Positions 44,301-56,000 of a DNA stretch of 64,000 bases are shown piece after piece (positions within the stretch are counted from its first letter, which is position 1; the number at the start of each line of letters is the position of its first letter). A program made the translations under genes and the position numbers. Origin of the DNA: Dysidea avara (taxonomy: Eukaryota > Porifera > Demospongiae > Dictyoceratida > Dysideidae); NCBI RefSeq assembly GCF_963678975.1, contig NC_089274.1:5134001-5198000 (forward strand), given 5' to 3'. Under the pieces are notes generated by a model that worked only from the letters and a program-made list of their open reading frames with translations, was not told where the DNA came from and did no database searches.

Positions 44301-46297
44301 ACCATCATTTAGAGAGTTCAGCTTCAAACAAATCACCTGTAGAGAGTTCAGCTACAAACAAATCTCCCTGTAGAGAGATCAGCTAGAAGAAGTTACCTTG
44401 TAGATCGTTCAGCTACGAACAAGTCACCCTGTAGAGAGATCAGCTAGAAGAAGTTACCTTGTAGAGAGTTCAGCTACAAAGAAAACACCATGTAGAGAGT
44501 TCAGCTGCAAAGAAATCACCCTGTAGAAAATTCTGCCAGAAACAAATTGCCCTGTAGAAAGATCAGCTAGAAGAAGTTACCTTGTAGAGAGTTCAGCTAC
44601 AAAGAAACCATTCTGTAAAGAGCTCAGCTGCAAACAAATCACCTGTACAGAATTCAGCTACAAACAAATCACCCTGCAGAGAGATCAGCTAGAAGAAGTT
44701 AACTTGTAGAGAGTTCAGCTACAAAGAAACCATCATTTAGAAAGTTCAATTACAAACAAATCTCCCTGTAGAGAGATCAGCTAGAAGAAGTTACCTTGTA
44801 GAGAGTGAAGCTACAAACAAATCACCCTATTGAAAGATCAGCTAGAAGAAGTCACCTTGTAGAAAGTTCTGTTATAAAGAAACCACCATGTAGAGAGTTC
44901 AGCTACAAACTAGCTACCTTGTAGAGACATCAGCTAGAAAAGTTACCTTGTAGAGAGTTCAGCTACAAAGAAACCATTCTGTAAAGAGCTCAGCTGCAAA
45001 CAAATCACCTGTACAGAATTCAGCTACGAACAAATCATCCTGTAGAGAGATCAGCTAGAAGAAGTTACCTTGTAGATAGTTTAGCTACAAACAAATCACC
45101 CTGTAGAGAGATCAGTTAGAAGAAATTACCTTGTAGAGTGTTCAGCTACAAAGAAACCATCATGTAGAGAGTTCAGTTGCAAAGAAATCACCCTGTAGAA
45201 AATTCTGCCAGAAACAAATTGCCCTGTAGAAAGATCAGTTAGAAGAAGTTACCTTTTAGAGAGTTCAGCTACAAAGAAACCACCTGTACAGAATTTAGCT
45301 ACAAACAAATCACCTGTACAGAATTCAGCTACATACAAATCACCTGTAGAGAGTTCAGCTACAAACAAATCTCCCTGTAGAGAGATCAGCTAGAAGAAGT
45401 TACTTTGTAGATAGTTCAGCTACAAACAAATCACCCTGTAGAAAGATCAGTTAGAAGAAGTTACTTTGTAGAGAGTTCAGCTACAAAGAAACCATTCTGT
45501 AAAGAGCTCAGCTGCAAACAAATCACCTGTAAAGAATTCAGCTACAAACAAATCACCCTGTAGAGAGATCAGCTAGAAGAAGTTACCTTGTAGATAGTTC
45601 AGCTACAAAAAATCTCCCTGTAGAGAGATCAGCTAGAAGAAATTACCTTGTAGAGAGTTCAGCTACAAAGAAACTATCATGTAGAGAGTTCAGCTACAAA
45701 GAAATCACCACTGTCCAAATTTCAAGGCAATAGCTCTTTCCAATCTGAAGTTATCAATTGTCACAAAGTTGGCAAATTGGATGTGTGTGGAAGACCCCTT
45801 TTCGCAAATCCCATCACATATGTATTATATATATAATTTGTACATTTACTGATAAAATATTTAAAGTACATCTACTTCATCTTTTCGTCTTCCTGTAGTA
45901 AAGAAAAAAAACATAGGTTAAAAAAGTCCCAAAGCTGGCCATAGGCCGGCTTTGGGGTATACAAATACAAAAAGAAATGAAATCTAATCTAAAACAGCCA
46001 AGCTGTAAAAAAAGTGTGCGGCCCTCAGAAAGGCTATGGTGAAAAAGATGTGAAATCCAAGGTGGCGGCCAAGAAATGGCTGTGATGGTAGGTTAATGGT
46101 AAAAATTTTAATAACGACAATTCAGGTGAATTTTTGTGCCGCTTCACAAAATTTACCTGAATTGTCATTATTAAAATTTTTACCATTAACCTACCATCAC
46201 AGCCATTTCTTGGCCGCCACCTTGGATTTCACATCTTTTTCACCATAGCCTTTCTGAGGGCCGCACACTTTTTTACAGCTTGGCTGTTTTGGATTAG
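41311..46297 (+). mobile_element. Minisatellite-bearing composite element, copy 2 (longest)
   Basis: It starts TCAAGACACACGGTAGTGTG after an A and ends GATTAG(A) before AT, as copy 1 does. The head (to about 42150) matches copies 1 and 3. Then come the minisatellite (to about 45705), an AT-rich block, a GGCC-centred palindrome (about 45928-45957) and the terminal hairpin (arms about 45975-46120 and 46150-46297). The mini-exon array gives the empty-site context: the flanks join as ordinary intron sequence. ORFs within the head differ in frame between copies and are not preserved. Confidence 0.8.
42190..45705 (+). repeat. 30-31 bp minisatellite array of copy 2, about 3.5 kb
   Basis: Same unit types as in copy 1. 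The 5' third mixes ACAAATCACCCTGTAGAGAG units with diverged ones. The 3' two thirds are regular alternations with AGCTAGAAGAAGTTACCTTG units, including longer repeated blocks of several hundred bp (for example 43860-44160 against 44220-44540). This indicates expansion by unequal exchange. Confidence 0.9.
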
Positions 46298-46770
46298 ATA
46301 TAATTAACGTGAATGATTATTTAATTCATTGATAACACTGTAGCTTAATATCAGCCAAGCAACAGATGAAATTCAACACTACTGCAACAGATGCTAGCAG
46401 CACAGCAAAGGTTTTTATCTAATAAATGTGAAGGATGTACACATTCATTAATGAAGTTTGTTGAGTACCAAATTGGGCAACAGACTACATTTAACAGTTA
46501 GGATGTTCCTGGCACAATACAGGTACATAGTATTTCTCAGGCTGTGATATCACATCTTTTAGTAACACAATTAATGGTATACATACATAGTGTATACAAG
46601 TAGGTTTGTAATGTAATTACTTTAACTACATATATACATAGGTACATGTAAGGAGTGAGGGAGTGGAGATAATTAATGATATTACCCATTCAGTTTCAGA
46701 GAATGTAAGTTTATCTTTCAAATTATATCACATAGTATTATAACATTATATACAATTTATTTTTTTACAG

Positions 46771-49710
46771 CAGGAACTTACACCTGGGGAAGAAAAAGTA
46801 TTGGTAATTTGTATGATGCATGACTGTAGTAACTGCTTTATTGTATAAAAACTCTAGCCCTCAAGGTACTGCAGTATTACAACAGATTATAACACTGAAC
46901 TACTGAAGCTTAGTTTTACACTGCTAGAAGCAGTTCTGTCACATATAGTGAAGACAAATTCGTTAATTCAGCTCGTGACATCAAGCATTGTATTCAGACC
47001 GTTTATGGCCAAGAAGAGGATGGTTCTGCAGTTGATGGTGGAAGTACTCCAACAATAAACAAAGGTGTGTGCTTACTTGATAAGTGCACATAGCATGGAT
47101 AGTTAGCCAAGTCTTTCGATTTCGCTGTAGTTATAATGGTATGTAGGGTTCAACTGGGTTTTTGTTTGTATTGCACATTAGCTTACTAGCAAGAACATGA
47201 AAAGTACATAGAAATTACTGTCTCAAATACTTGATCCAAGTGCACACCACAATATGCTAATTGCAATAAAAAATAGCTGTTATGCTTAGTTTGTGACTAC
47301 GTGGCCCTATCCAAGTGCACACCACAATATGCTAATTGCAATAAAAATTGCTGTTATGCTTAGTTTGTGACTACGTGGCCCTACACATTGTAACTTAGCT
47401 TGATTGATGGCTTCCCCTGTTAGTGGCATATGCAAAAATTTTGCATGATAGACAAAACATAAAGCCATTGACACACTACAGCAAATCAATGCCTTACTGA
47501 GGTACTATATACTCAGTCAGTAAGTTACGTAGGTTGTTAGTAAGTCTACCAGTAGAAAATCCATCCATCAAATTAAAAGAAAAATTAAGGACTTTGAGAT
47601 GTGTTTGGGTTGATTGTAACCAATACTGCCAAGAGGTGCCTACTTGCTGATACAATTGTTGCAGGACAACACCGTGTGATCTACCCTGTATATTTGTACA
47701 TGATTGCATTGTCTTTTGACTGTTTAGAATCTGCTGATAAGTTTCACATACACTTGGATGAGAAATGCACCGAGGTGGTTTTCCAAGAGTCCAAGATGAA
47801 TAAGAAGAAATCATTCATATTGAACAGATCGCATTTGCAGTGTCTAAACCCATGCAGCTCAGGTGTATCTTCTTGGCTAAATGATCACGTATGCTATTAC
47901 TGTACTAAATTACATTAATTATGTATTATACATGTTAGGTTATCAATGCATATACAATTCTTATTGCACAGAGCTTTAAGGTATTTGACCCAATTGTATG
48001 TTGAAGTAGTTTTATGCTAAAGTCTATTTAGAATGTGTACCCAATGAATAGTCAAGCCGTAGCAAATTTCCATCTATCTGTTGGAAGCAGGTATGTATAC
48101 ACATCTGTGATATCTGTTAGCTACACATCTGTTGTGTACATTTTAGGACAAACTCTTTGCTTTTGATTATTGGATAGCTCCCATACATTTACACAATCAT
48201 TGGGCCATGCTGGTGAGTACAAAGCAATAGTGCTTTATGACTGCTTTACAGTGACCAGCACTGAAGGTCTGACAGCAACTTGTATTTTATACACTGTATA
48301 ACTGATAATCTAGTTATAATATGACATAATGTGCATCAGTACATAAGTGTGTACATATGTACGTAGTGTTCATTTATTCTAACACTTTGGGAGGTTGGGA
48401 TCGTGCAAAGGTGTACATGGGTGTACATTATAAGCGTCCTGGTTTCACATTCAAAGACAAATAAGTTGATAATCAAGCTGTTCATATTGCGGAGTATATA
48501 TCCCTTTACACTTTATCGATACAGGGTAGTAGCAATATATGTGACCCCAAATTGCACATCAGGCAAACTCAAACCAACACCACTACTGGATAGCTACACT
48601 ACCATCCTAATGGGTTTTGTTCCCCAGCATTACTCAAACTACTCAAGGCTGGCTTTAAGTGACGTCTTTTCTGCGCGGTGTGGCAAACATGAATGTGACT
48701 CCTACGCTTTAGCCTTCTTGCATTTCCCATTATACCATTTGATATGCAGGCCACATGATAGTAACAAGTAACGATCCTTATTACTATCCATTTTGAGGGG
48801 TCATGGGTTATACTGTACTTAGTATTACTGCTTGTATAGTAGAAAACTTTGACGGTAACATGAAACTTTAATCTATGGCCAATTGTCGAAGAAAAAAACC
48901 CGCCACACTTTATCAGGTGTCACTACATATTGCTTGTAGATAATGGCTCCTGGAAATACACTTTGGTAGAAAAATGTTTCAAAGGACAATTTGCCGATGT
49001 TTTATACTACCAAAGGTTTCTACTACTACGTGGTTTATTTTCTACAAAATATTTGTTTCTATATACATAGGTGGTAGATTTTTTGAAGAAGACATTCCAT
49101 TACAGTGACTCTGTGGATTGTGTTAGTGGTTACAAACCAATATGTAGAATGATGTAAGTGACAAGATCAATTATGGATCATTGCAATAGTACAATGATTA
49201 TTAGGAGTTTTATGGAGGCAAAATGTGCAATGGAAAAAAGATTAACAATTGGTTGGAAAGATTGGAGGATACAGCTTCATTATGTCAGTTGTGTGTATGC
49301 TGTGTGAGAATATAGCAACCTAAATTTAAGTGACTACATTAACTATATAGAAGTTTTACCCTGTATAAAGCGGCCTTATTTTAACTGTATCAAAAATGCA
49401 TAGCAACATAATTATACATACAACAATTGCATTGGCAGGAGTTTCCACGGCAACAAAATGCAACAGACTGTGGAATTTTTGCACTAAAGATTACTTGTGT
49501 ATTAACCACATAATAATAAACAAAAGTGCTTCTTCACAGGCAGCAGTTAGTATAATATCTCAGTCCCCTGGACAAATGAAGTTTATGCAGGTATTTTTTG
49601 CATTGATCAGTTATCTGTAATGAATACTATTCTGTTGATATGTATACACAGGAAGATGTTTGTCAAGTTCGTTACAAGATTTTGAATGACTTGATGAATG
49701 GAAAGTTCAT
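46771..49710 (+). CDS. Second Ulp1-type protease, spliced, possibly broken
   Basis: Candidate exons: 46771-46803, 46928-47064, about 47728-47888, 47939-47980, 48032-48090, 48147-48212, 49439-49497, 49540-49590 and 49652-49710. Motifs come in the order of the C48 fold: SGVSSWLNDH then VINAYTILIAQSFK, the catalytic His in APIHLHNHWAML, and Gln and Cys in RQQNATDCGIFALK. The last exon (EDVCQVRYKILNDLM) fits the C-terminal helix. The exon that should carry the catalytic Asp (YDS-like) was not found between 48213 and 49438, where a TGTGAC-type fragment (48540-48790) is inserted, and the join 48090 to 48147 is out of phase. So it may be inactive or my model may miss exons. It lies directly upstream, on the same strand, of the MULE transposase gene. 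Confidence 0.6.
47233..47388. repeat. Tandem duplication of about 77 bp in an intron
   Basis: ATCCAAGTGCACACCACAAT through GACTACGTGGCCCTA occurs twice in direct succession with one small indel. It is non-coding and seemingly recent. Confidence 0.85.
48540..48790. mobile_element. Fragment of a TGTGAC-family MITE
   Basis: TGTGACCCCAAATTGCACAT and the following text match the reverse complement of the right half of the element at 59139-59787 (GATGTGCGATTTGG, GGTGTTAGTTTG, TAGTTTGAGTAGTGCTG). The other end is missing. It lies where the catalytic Asp exon of the protease gene would be expected. Confidence 0.55.
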
Positions 49711-50048
49711 GTATGTATGTTGGACTGTTCTGTACATTTATCGAGTTTCCTTAATTGAAGGTTGCAAGATGATGATGTGGGGAGTGCCATAACAACAACA
49801 ACAACTACTACTACTACAACTACTACTACTACAACTACTACTAACCAGTTGTGAATATTAAAAAGCATAAGATTAATCTTGAAGAGAAGAGCTCAGAAAA
49901 TAAAAATGAATCTGATATTTCACCTGGTAAATTAGGAAGTGCAATTATTGTACTCATACATGAACCAATTTGTAGGCGATTTGAATTCCAGTGTACAGTC
50001 ACTAACACCTACACAAAATACTGATTGATATAACATCTAAATGCACAG

Positions 50049-53000
50049 ATTCATTTATGTGCCACATATGTGGCAAACGTTTTGCTCACAGTAGCAGTCT
50101 TTACAGACACAGGAAAGTACATCCAGGATTATCATCTGGCAGTATTTTCTGCCGAGAAAAGCATTGTTTATTTTCGTGTAGAACTTTGCAAGACTTGAGA
50201 GAACATTTGCAGTGTATCCACAACAAGCACATGGATGAAGAAACTAAAGCTTTTGATACCTTTGAAGGTATTTAACTTGTTGGCAAGGCAGGATGTGCAC
50301 AAATGTGCTCTATGCACAAACCAATGCTTATACGCTTTAGGTAAATCTATTTGAGTACCGATAACTACTTACAATGGTTTGAGGGCTATATACTGTGGTT
50401 GTGGTCACTGTGGTTTGAGGGCTATATGCCTAAATATACATCTGGCGGTGCGTTCGAAGTTTTAAGTGATCATGGTATATACATCTAATCAAAAACAGCC
50501 AAGCTGTAAAAAAAGGAGTGCGGCCCTTGAAAAGGCTATGGTGAAAAAAAGATGTGAAATCCAAGGTGGCGGCCAAGAAATGGCTGTGATGGTAGGTTAA
50601 TGGTAAAAATTTTAATAACAACAATTCAGGTGAATTTGGTGCCGCTTGGTCAATTGGCACAAAATTCACCTGAATTGTCGTTATTAAAATTTTTACCATT
50701 AACCTACCATCACAGCCATTTCTTGGCTGCCACCTTGGATTTCACATCTTTTTTCACCATAGCCTTTTCAAGGGCCGCACTCCTTTTTTTTACAGTTTGG
50801 CTGTTTTTGATTAGATTTCACTTCTTTTTGTATTTGTATACCCCAAAGATGGCCTATGGCCAGCTTTGGGGCTTTTTAACCTATATGTTTTTCTTTACCA
50901 CAGGAAAAAGAAAGATGAAGCAGATTTTATAAACACTTTAACTCATTCTGATTTATCAGTAAATGTACAAATTATATATATAATGCATATATCAAGAGTT
51001 CATAATATAAAAGGAGAACATATATTTATTACATGTCAATTAATCCCCACAGGATAATTTGCAGCTAATCTCTCTACTGGGTGACTTGAAATGTAGCTGA
51101 AACTCTACAGGGTGATCTGCTTGTATGTAGATGAACTCTTTACAGGATTCTCTCTACAGAGTGACTTGACTCTAGCTGAACTTTCTGCAGGGTTATCTGT
51201 TTGTAGTTGAATTCTCTACAGGGTGATTTGTTTGCAGCTGAACTCTCTACAAGGTAACTTCTTCTAGCTGATCTGTCTACAGGGTGACTTGTTTCTAGCT
51301 GGTCTCTCTACAGGACGATTTGTTTGTAGCTGAATTCTCTACAGGGTGATGTGTTTGCAGCTGAACTCTCTACATGGTGGTTGCTTTGTAGCTGAACTCT
51401 CTAAAAGGTGACTTCTTCTAGCTGAACTCTCTACAGTGTGATCTTTTCATAGCTGAACTCTCTACAGGATGACTTGTTTGCAGCTGAACTCTCTACATGA
51501 TGATTTCTTTGTAGCTGAACTCTCTACAGGGTGATTTCTTTGTAGCTGAACTCCCTACAAGGTAACTTCTTCTAGCTGATCTATCTACAGGGCGATTTGT
51601 TTGTAGCTGAACTCTCTACAGGTGATTTGTTTGTAGCTGAACTCTCTACAAGGTGATCCTTCTAGGTGATCTCTCTACAGGATGACTTGTTTCTAACTGA
51701 ACTCTCAACAGGGTGATCTGTTCATAGCTGAACTTTCTACTGGGTGATTTGTTTGCAGCTAAACTCTCTACATGGTGGTTTCTTTGTAGCTGAACTCTCT
51801 ACAAGGTAACTTATACTACCTGATCTCTCTACAATGCGACTTGTTTCCAGCTGATCTGTGATTTGTTTGTATCTGAACTCTGTACAGGCTGATTTGTTTG
51901 CAGCTGAACTCTCTACATGGCGGTTTCTTTGTAGCTGAACTCTCTACATGGTGACTTCTTCTAGATGATCTCTCTACAGGGTGACTTGTTTCTAGCTGAA
52001 CTCTCTACAGGTGATTTGTTTGCAGCTGAACTCTCTACATGGTGGTTTCTTTGTAGCTGAACTCTCTACAAGGTAACTTCTTCTAGCTGATCTTGCTACA
52101 GGGTGATTTGTTTGTAGCTGAACTCTCTACAAGGTGACTTCTTCTAGCTGAACTCTCTACAGAGTGATTGATTTTTTTTGCAGCTGAACTCTCTACATGG
52201 TGGTTGCTTTGTAGCTGAACTCTCTAATAGGTGACTTCTTCTAGCTGAACTCTCTACAGGGTGATTTGTTTGTAGCTGAGTTCTCTACAGGGTGTTTGTT
52301 TGCAGCTGAACTCTCTACATGGTAGTTTCTTTGTAGCTGAACTCTCTACAATGTGACTTCTTCTAGCTGAACTCTCTACAGGGTGACTTGTTTCTAGCTG
52401 ATCTCTCTACAAGGTGACTTGTTTCTAGCTGAACTCTCTACAGGTGATTTGTTTGCAGCTGAACTCTCTACATGGTGGTTTCTTTGTAGCTGAACTCTCT
52501 ACAAGGTAACTTCTTCTAGCTGATCTTTCTACAGGGTGATTTGTTTGTAGCTGAATTCTCTACAGGGTGATTTATTTGCAGCTGAACTCTCTACAAGGTG
52601 ACTTCTTCTAGCTGAACTCTCTACAGAGTGATTGATTTTTTTGCAGCTGAACTCTCTACATGGTGGTTTCTTTGTAACTGAACTCTCTACAGGGTGATTT
52701 GTTTGTAGCTGAACTCTCTACAGGGTGATCTGTTCGTAGCTGAACTCCCTACATAGTAACTTCTTCTAGCTGATCTTTCTACAGGGCGATTTGTTCGTAG
52801 CTGAGTTCTCTACAGGGTGATTTGTTTGCAGCTGAACTCTCTACATGGTAGTTTCTTTGTAGCTGAACTCTCTACAATGTGACTTCTTCTAGCTGAACTC
52901 TCTACAGGATGACTTGTTTCTAGCTGATCTCTCTACAGGGTGACTTGTTTCTAGCTGAACTCTCTACAGGGGATTTGTTTGCAGCTGAACTTTCTACATG

Positions 53001-56000
53001 GTGGTTTCTTTATAGCTGAACTCTCTACAAGGTGACTTCTTCTAGCTAATCTCTCTGCAGGGTGATTTGTTTGTAGCTGAACTCTCTACAGATGATTTGT
53101 TTGTAGCTGAACTTTCTACAAGGTGATACTTCTAGCTGATCTCTCTACAAGATTACTTTTTCCTAACTGAACTCTCAACAGGGTGATCTGTTCATAGCTG
53201 AACTTTCTACTGGGTGATTTGTTTGCAGCTTAACTCTCTACATGGTGATTTCTTTGTAGCTGAACTCTCTACAAGGTGACTTCTTCTAGCTGATACAGGG
53301 TGACTTGTTTCTAGATGAACTCTCTATAGGGTGACTTGCATGTAGCTGAATTGTGTATCAGATTAACTGTTTGTAGCTGAATTCCGTACAGAATATCCTG
53401 CAATGTAATATAATTCTATAATGGAGTAAGTTATAAACGTAGCTGAATGCTCTATTAGGGTGACTGTTCTATTAGAGTATCTCGATCTCGCATTTGCTAC
53501 ACGTAGTTGCCTTTCGAATCATAACTCAGTGGTTTGTAATCCGATTCTTCTGTACTACTGCAAGGACTTTCTATGATGATTATTCCAGCTACACACTGAT
53601 TTTCAGCTCATTGCTCTAAGCGGTTTGCCTGATAGACACGAAAACTATTAGTATTTTTATTCATAAAAATCGATCGCGTAATTTTGACACAGGTCGGGTT
53701 TTGTGTCATATCTCCGTGGTCTTTATCCCGATTCCTTTCAAACCACAAAAAGGCACTCCTACGATGGTTGCTCCATCTACATAGCAATTTTCAACTGATT
53801 CCTCAAAGGAGTTTACCCTGTAGGCGTGACAGACCTTCGACCTTATTTTACGCAAATAATCGGTCATAACTCCGTGAATGTTCATCGGATTCCTACCAAA
53901 GTTGGTACAGAGATCCGCCTTAATGAGCCCTTTACGTGTGCCAAATTTTAGCCCGATCCGAGCACGCATTCGTGTTTTATGGCGGATTTTGCGAAATGTG
54001 CGAAATGAAGAAGTAGAAGAAAAAAACGAAGAAATTTTGTTCGCTCGTATCTCGGAAATGGCTGGAGCGATTTTCTTCAAATTTGGTGTGTAGACTACCC
54101 TTGCTGGCCGACACCTCTCTAGCAAATTTGGTTCCAATCGAATAAGGGATCACAGAGGTACATAGGTGTGAAAATTGCGTTTTCTTTCTTCCTGTTAATA
54201 TACTCACGGGTGGCATGCCGGCTTCTTGGGCCGCACGACACACTACCGTGTGTCTTGATTTGATGAAAATTGTATAAACTTTATCAAAGCACTGCTTACA
54301 TATGTTAGAAGCATGCATGCAGGTATTGGTCTGTTGAGTGCATCTTGTTCTATTATCAAACATAAAATGATACATTTCAGCATGCATTACAAGATGCATT
54401 AGTTATTAAAGGTAGAACTTAGTAGTGATGCTACGATATATTGTATATTGCGATAATCATGATAGAAATGTTTCATAATAATTGTGATAGAGAATAAGCT
54501 ATATCATGATATAAAAACACAAATCATTTAGTGAAAAGTGACTTGATATTAACAAAAGTTTAGGATATGTCTCTGGCAACAGGTGGTGGTGCATAAAACA
54601 CATCATTACATGCATAAGCATAAGTGACTGATTAAAACTTGCTCTGTGAAAGCTTGACATACAGTGAACCTCTCTTAAGGACATTGTGGGACCCAGAATT
54701 TTTGGTCACTTTTTGCTGTAATACAGAAGTTTTCCTCTTTCAGAGGTAAAAAATGTATTAACCAGACCTGTTCGGACAAAATTTTTGTCCTTATTATGGA
54801 GGTTTTTCTATTGTGTCCTTAATCCAGGGAGTTTGTTAAGAGAGGTTCCACTGTATATTCAATACAGTACATCATGACTACCGAGATATAATTTCCACGA
54901 TATCATGATTATAAATTTTCATATCATGACACCACTACTAGTATGTGTGTACATGTATACATACATGTAATAATAAGAATACAAGTATAACTGTAAAGTT
55001 TTTTTTAAATCTCAGAAACTCCTCTAGTATCCCTGTCCATGCATTCAACCATAAGTCAGTATGGATACTAATATTGTATGTTTAATAACATCTGTTATAA
55101 TGGTGTTGCAGATTTCATTGCTTGGAAAGAAAAATATGAGAATTCAAGTTGTTCATCATTTGTTAAGGCTACAGGTGACAAAAGAGCAGACAACAGCACA
55201 ACTTATTATTATTGTAACAGAAGTGGGTATTACACAAAGAAGAGCCAAGGCAAGCGTCACACAAAATCCAAAGGAACAGCAAAGCTGAACACCTACTGTA
55301 CTGCAGCTATTATTGTCTCTAAGATGAAAATGAGTGATGGAAAGGAGTTTGTTCAGGCTCATATATGCAAAACTCATTATGACCATGAGTTACGTTTAGG
55401 GCGTCTTAGATTACAAAAAATGTCATAGAGAACACATTACTTCAAAATTAGTGCAGGGCATGTCACATCAACATATTTTTGACCAAATTCGGGATGGATT
55501 GCAAGGAAAGTACGTATGAGAGAATACATATTATTACAAAGAAGGACATCAGAAATATAGAGAAGGCATTTGGACTGAGAGGAAATGAAAGACATGAAGA
55601 CGATGCAACTAGTGTAGGACTTTGGGTTGAAGAAATGAGGCAATCAGACAATAACCCTGTGCTGTTGTACAAAGCACAGGGTGTGAATGATAGCACTTTG
55701 TGTAAAGATGATTTTGTTTTAGCATTGCAGACACCGTTTCAAGCGTATATGCTAATGACTTTCGGAAATGACAAAGTGGTTTGCATTGACTCCACCCATG
55801 GCACCAATGCATTAACAACTGTCATAGTAGTTGACGAATTAGGTGAGGGTTACCCTGTAGCATGGTGTCTTTCAAACAGAACTGATACTGTATTGCTTAC
55901 GCATTTCTTTCAATCTGTCAAAGAAAGATCTAGAGTGATTGCTCCACAGTATATAATGACAGATGATGCTGAGCAATTATATAACGCCTGGATAAGTGCA

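Larger units (their letters stand above)
40120..46710 (+). repeat. Tandem array of alternating duplicated mini-exons (A and B types)
   Basis: Exon-like blocks of 55-80 bp recur about every 110-125 bp, each usually bounded by AG and GT. Type A reads like NQVGxGxxxNSxDxTxxPQ (about 40282-40347, 40525-40568, 40808-40859, 41008-41074, 41240-41301 and a worn one at 46464-46522). Type B reads like VGQATKQQLKLST followed by Asn/Thr/Ser (about 40410-40474, 40673-40750, 40905-40966, 41127-41193, 46333-46411). A and B alternate, so the duplicating unit is an exon pair of about 230 bp. Predicted repeats are about 20 residues, rich in Gln, Asn, Lys and Thr. Several copies have in-frame stops or indels. 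The composite element copy 2 (41311-46297) splits the array between an A and a B unit. Whether it belongs to the USP or the downstream protease gene is unclear. Confidence 0.6.

Noticed and set aside
42190..45705. CRISPR-like look of regular 30-31 bp repeats
   Set aside because: Units are contiguous with no unique spacers, vary throughout, occur in three dispersed eukaryotic element copies, and no cas genes exist; it is a minisatellite.
53706..54137. 143-aa minus-strand ORF in the head of copy 3
   Set aside because: Not open in copies 1 and 2 over the same length; frames shift between copies, so no selection on it is visible.
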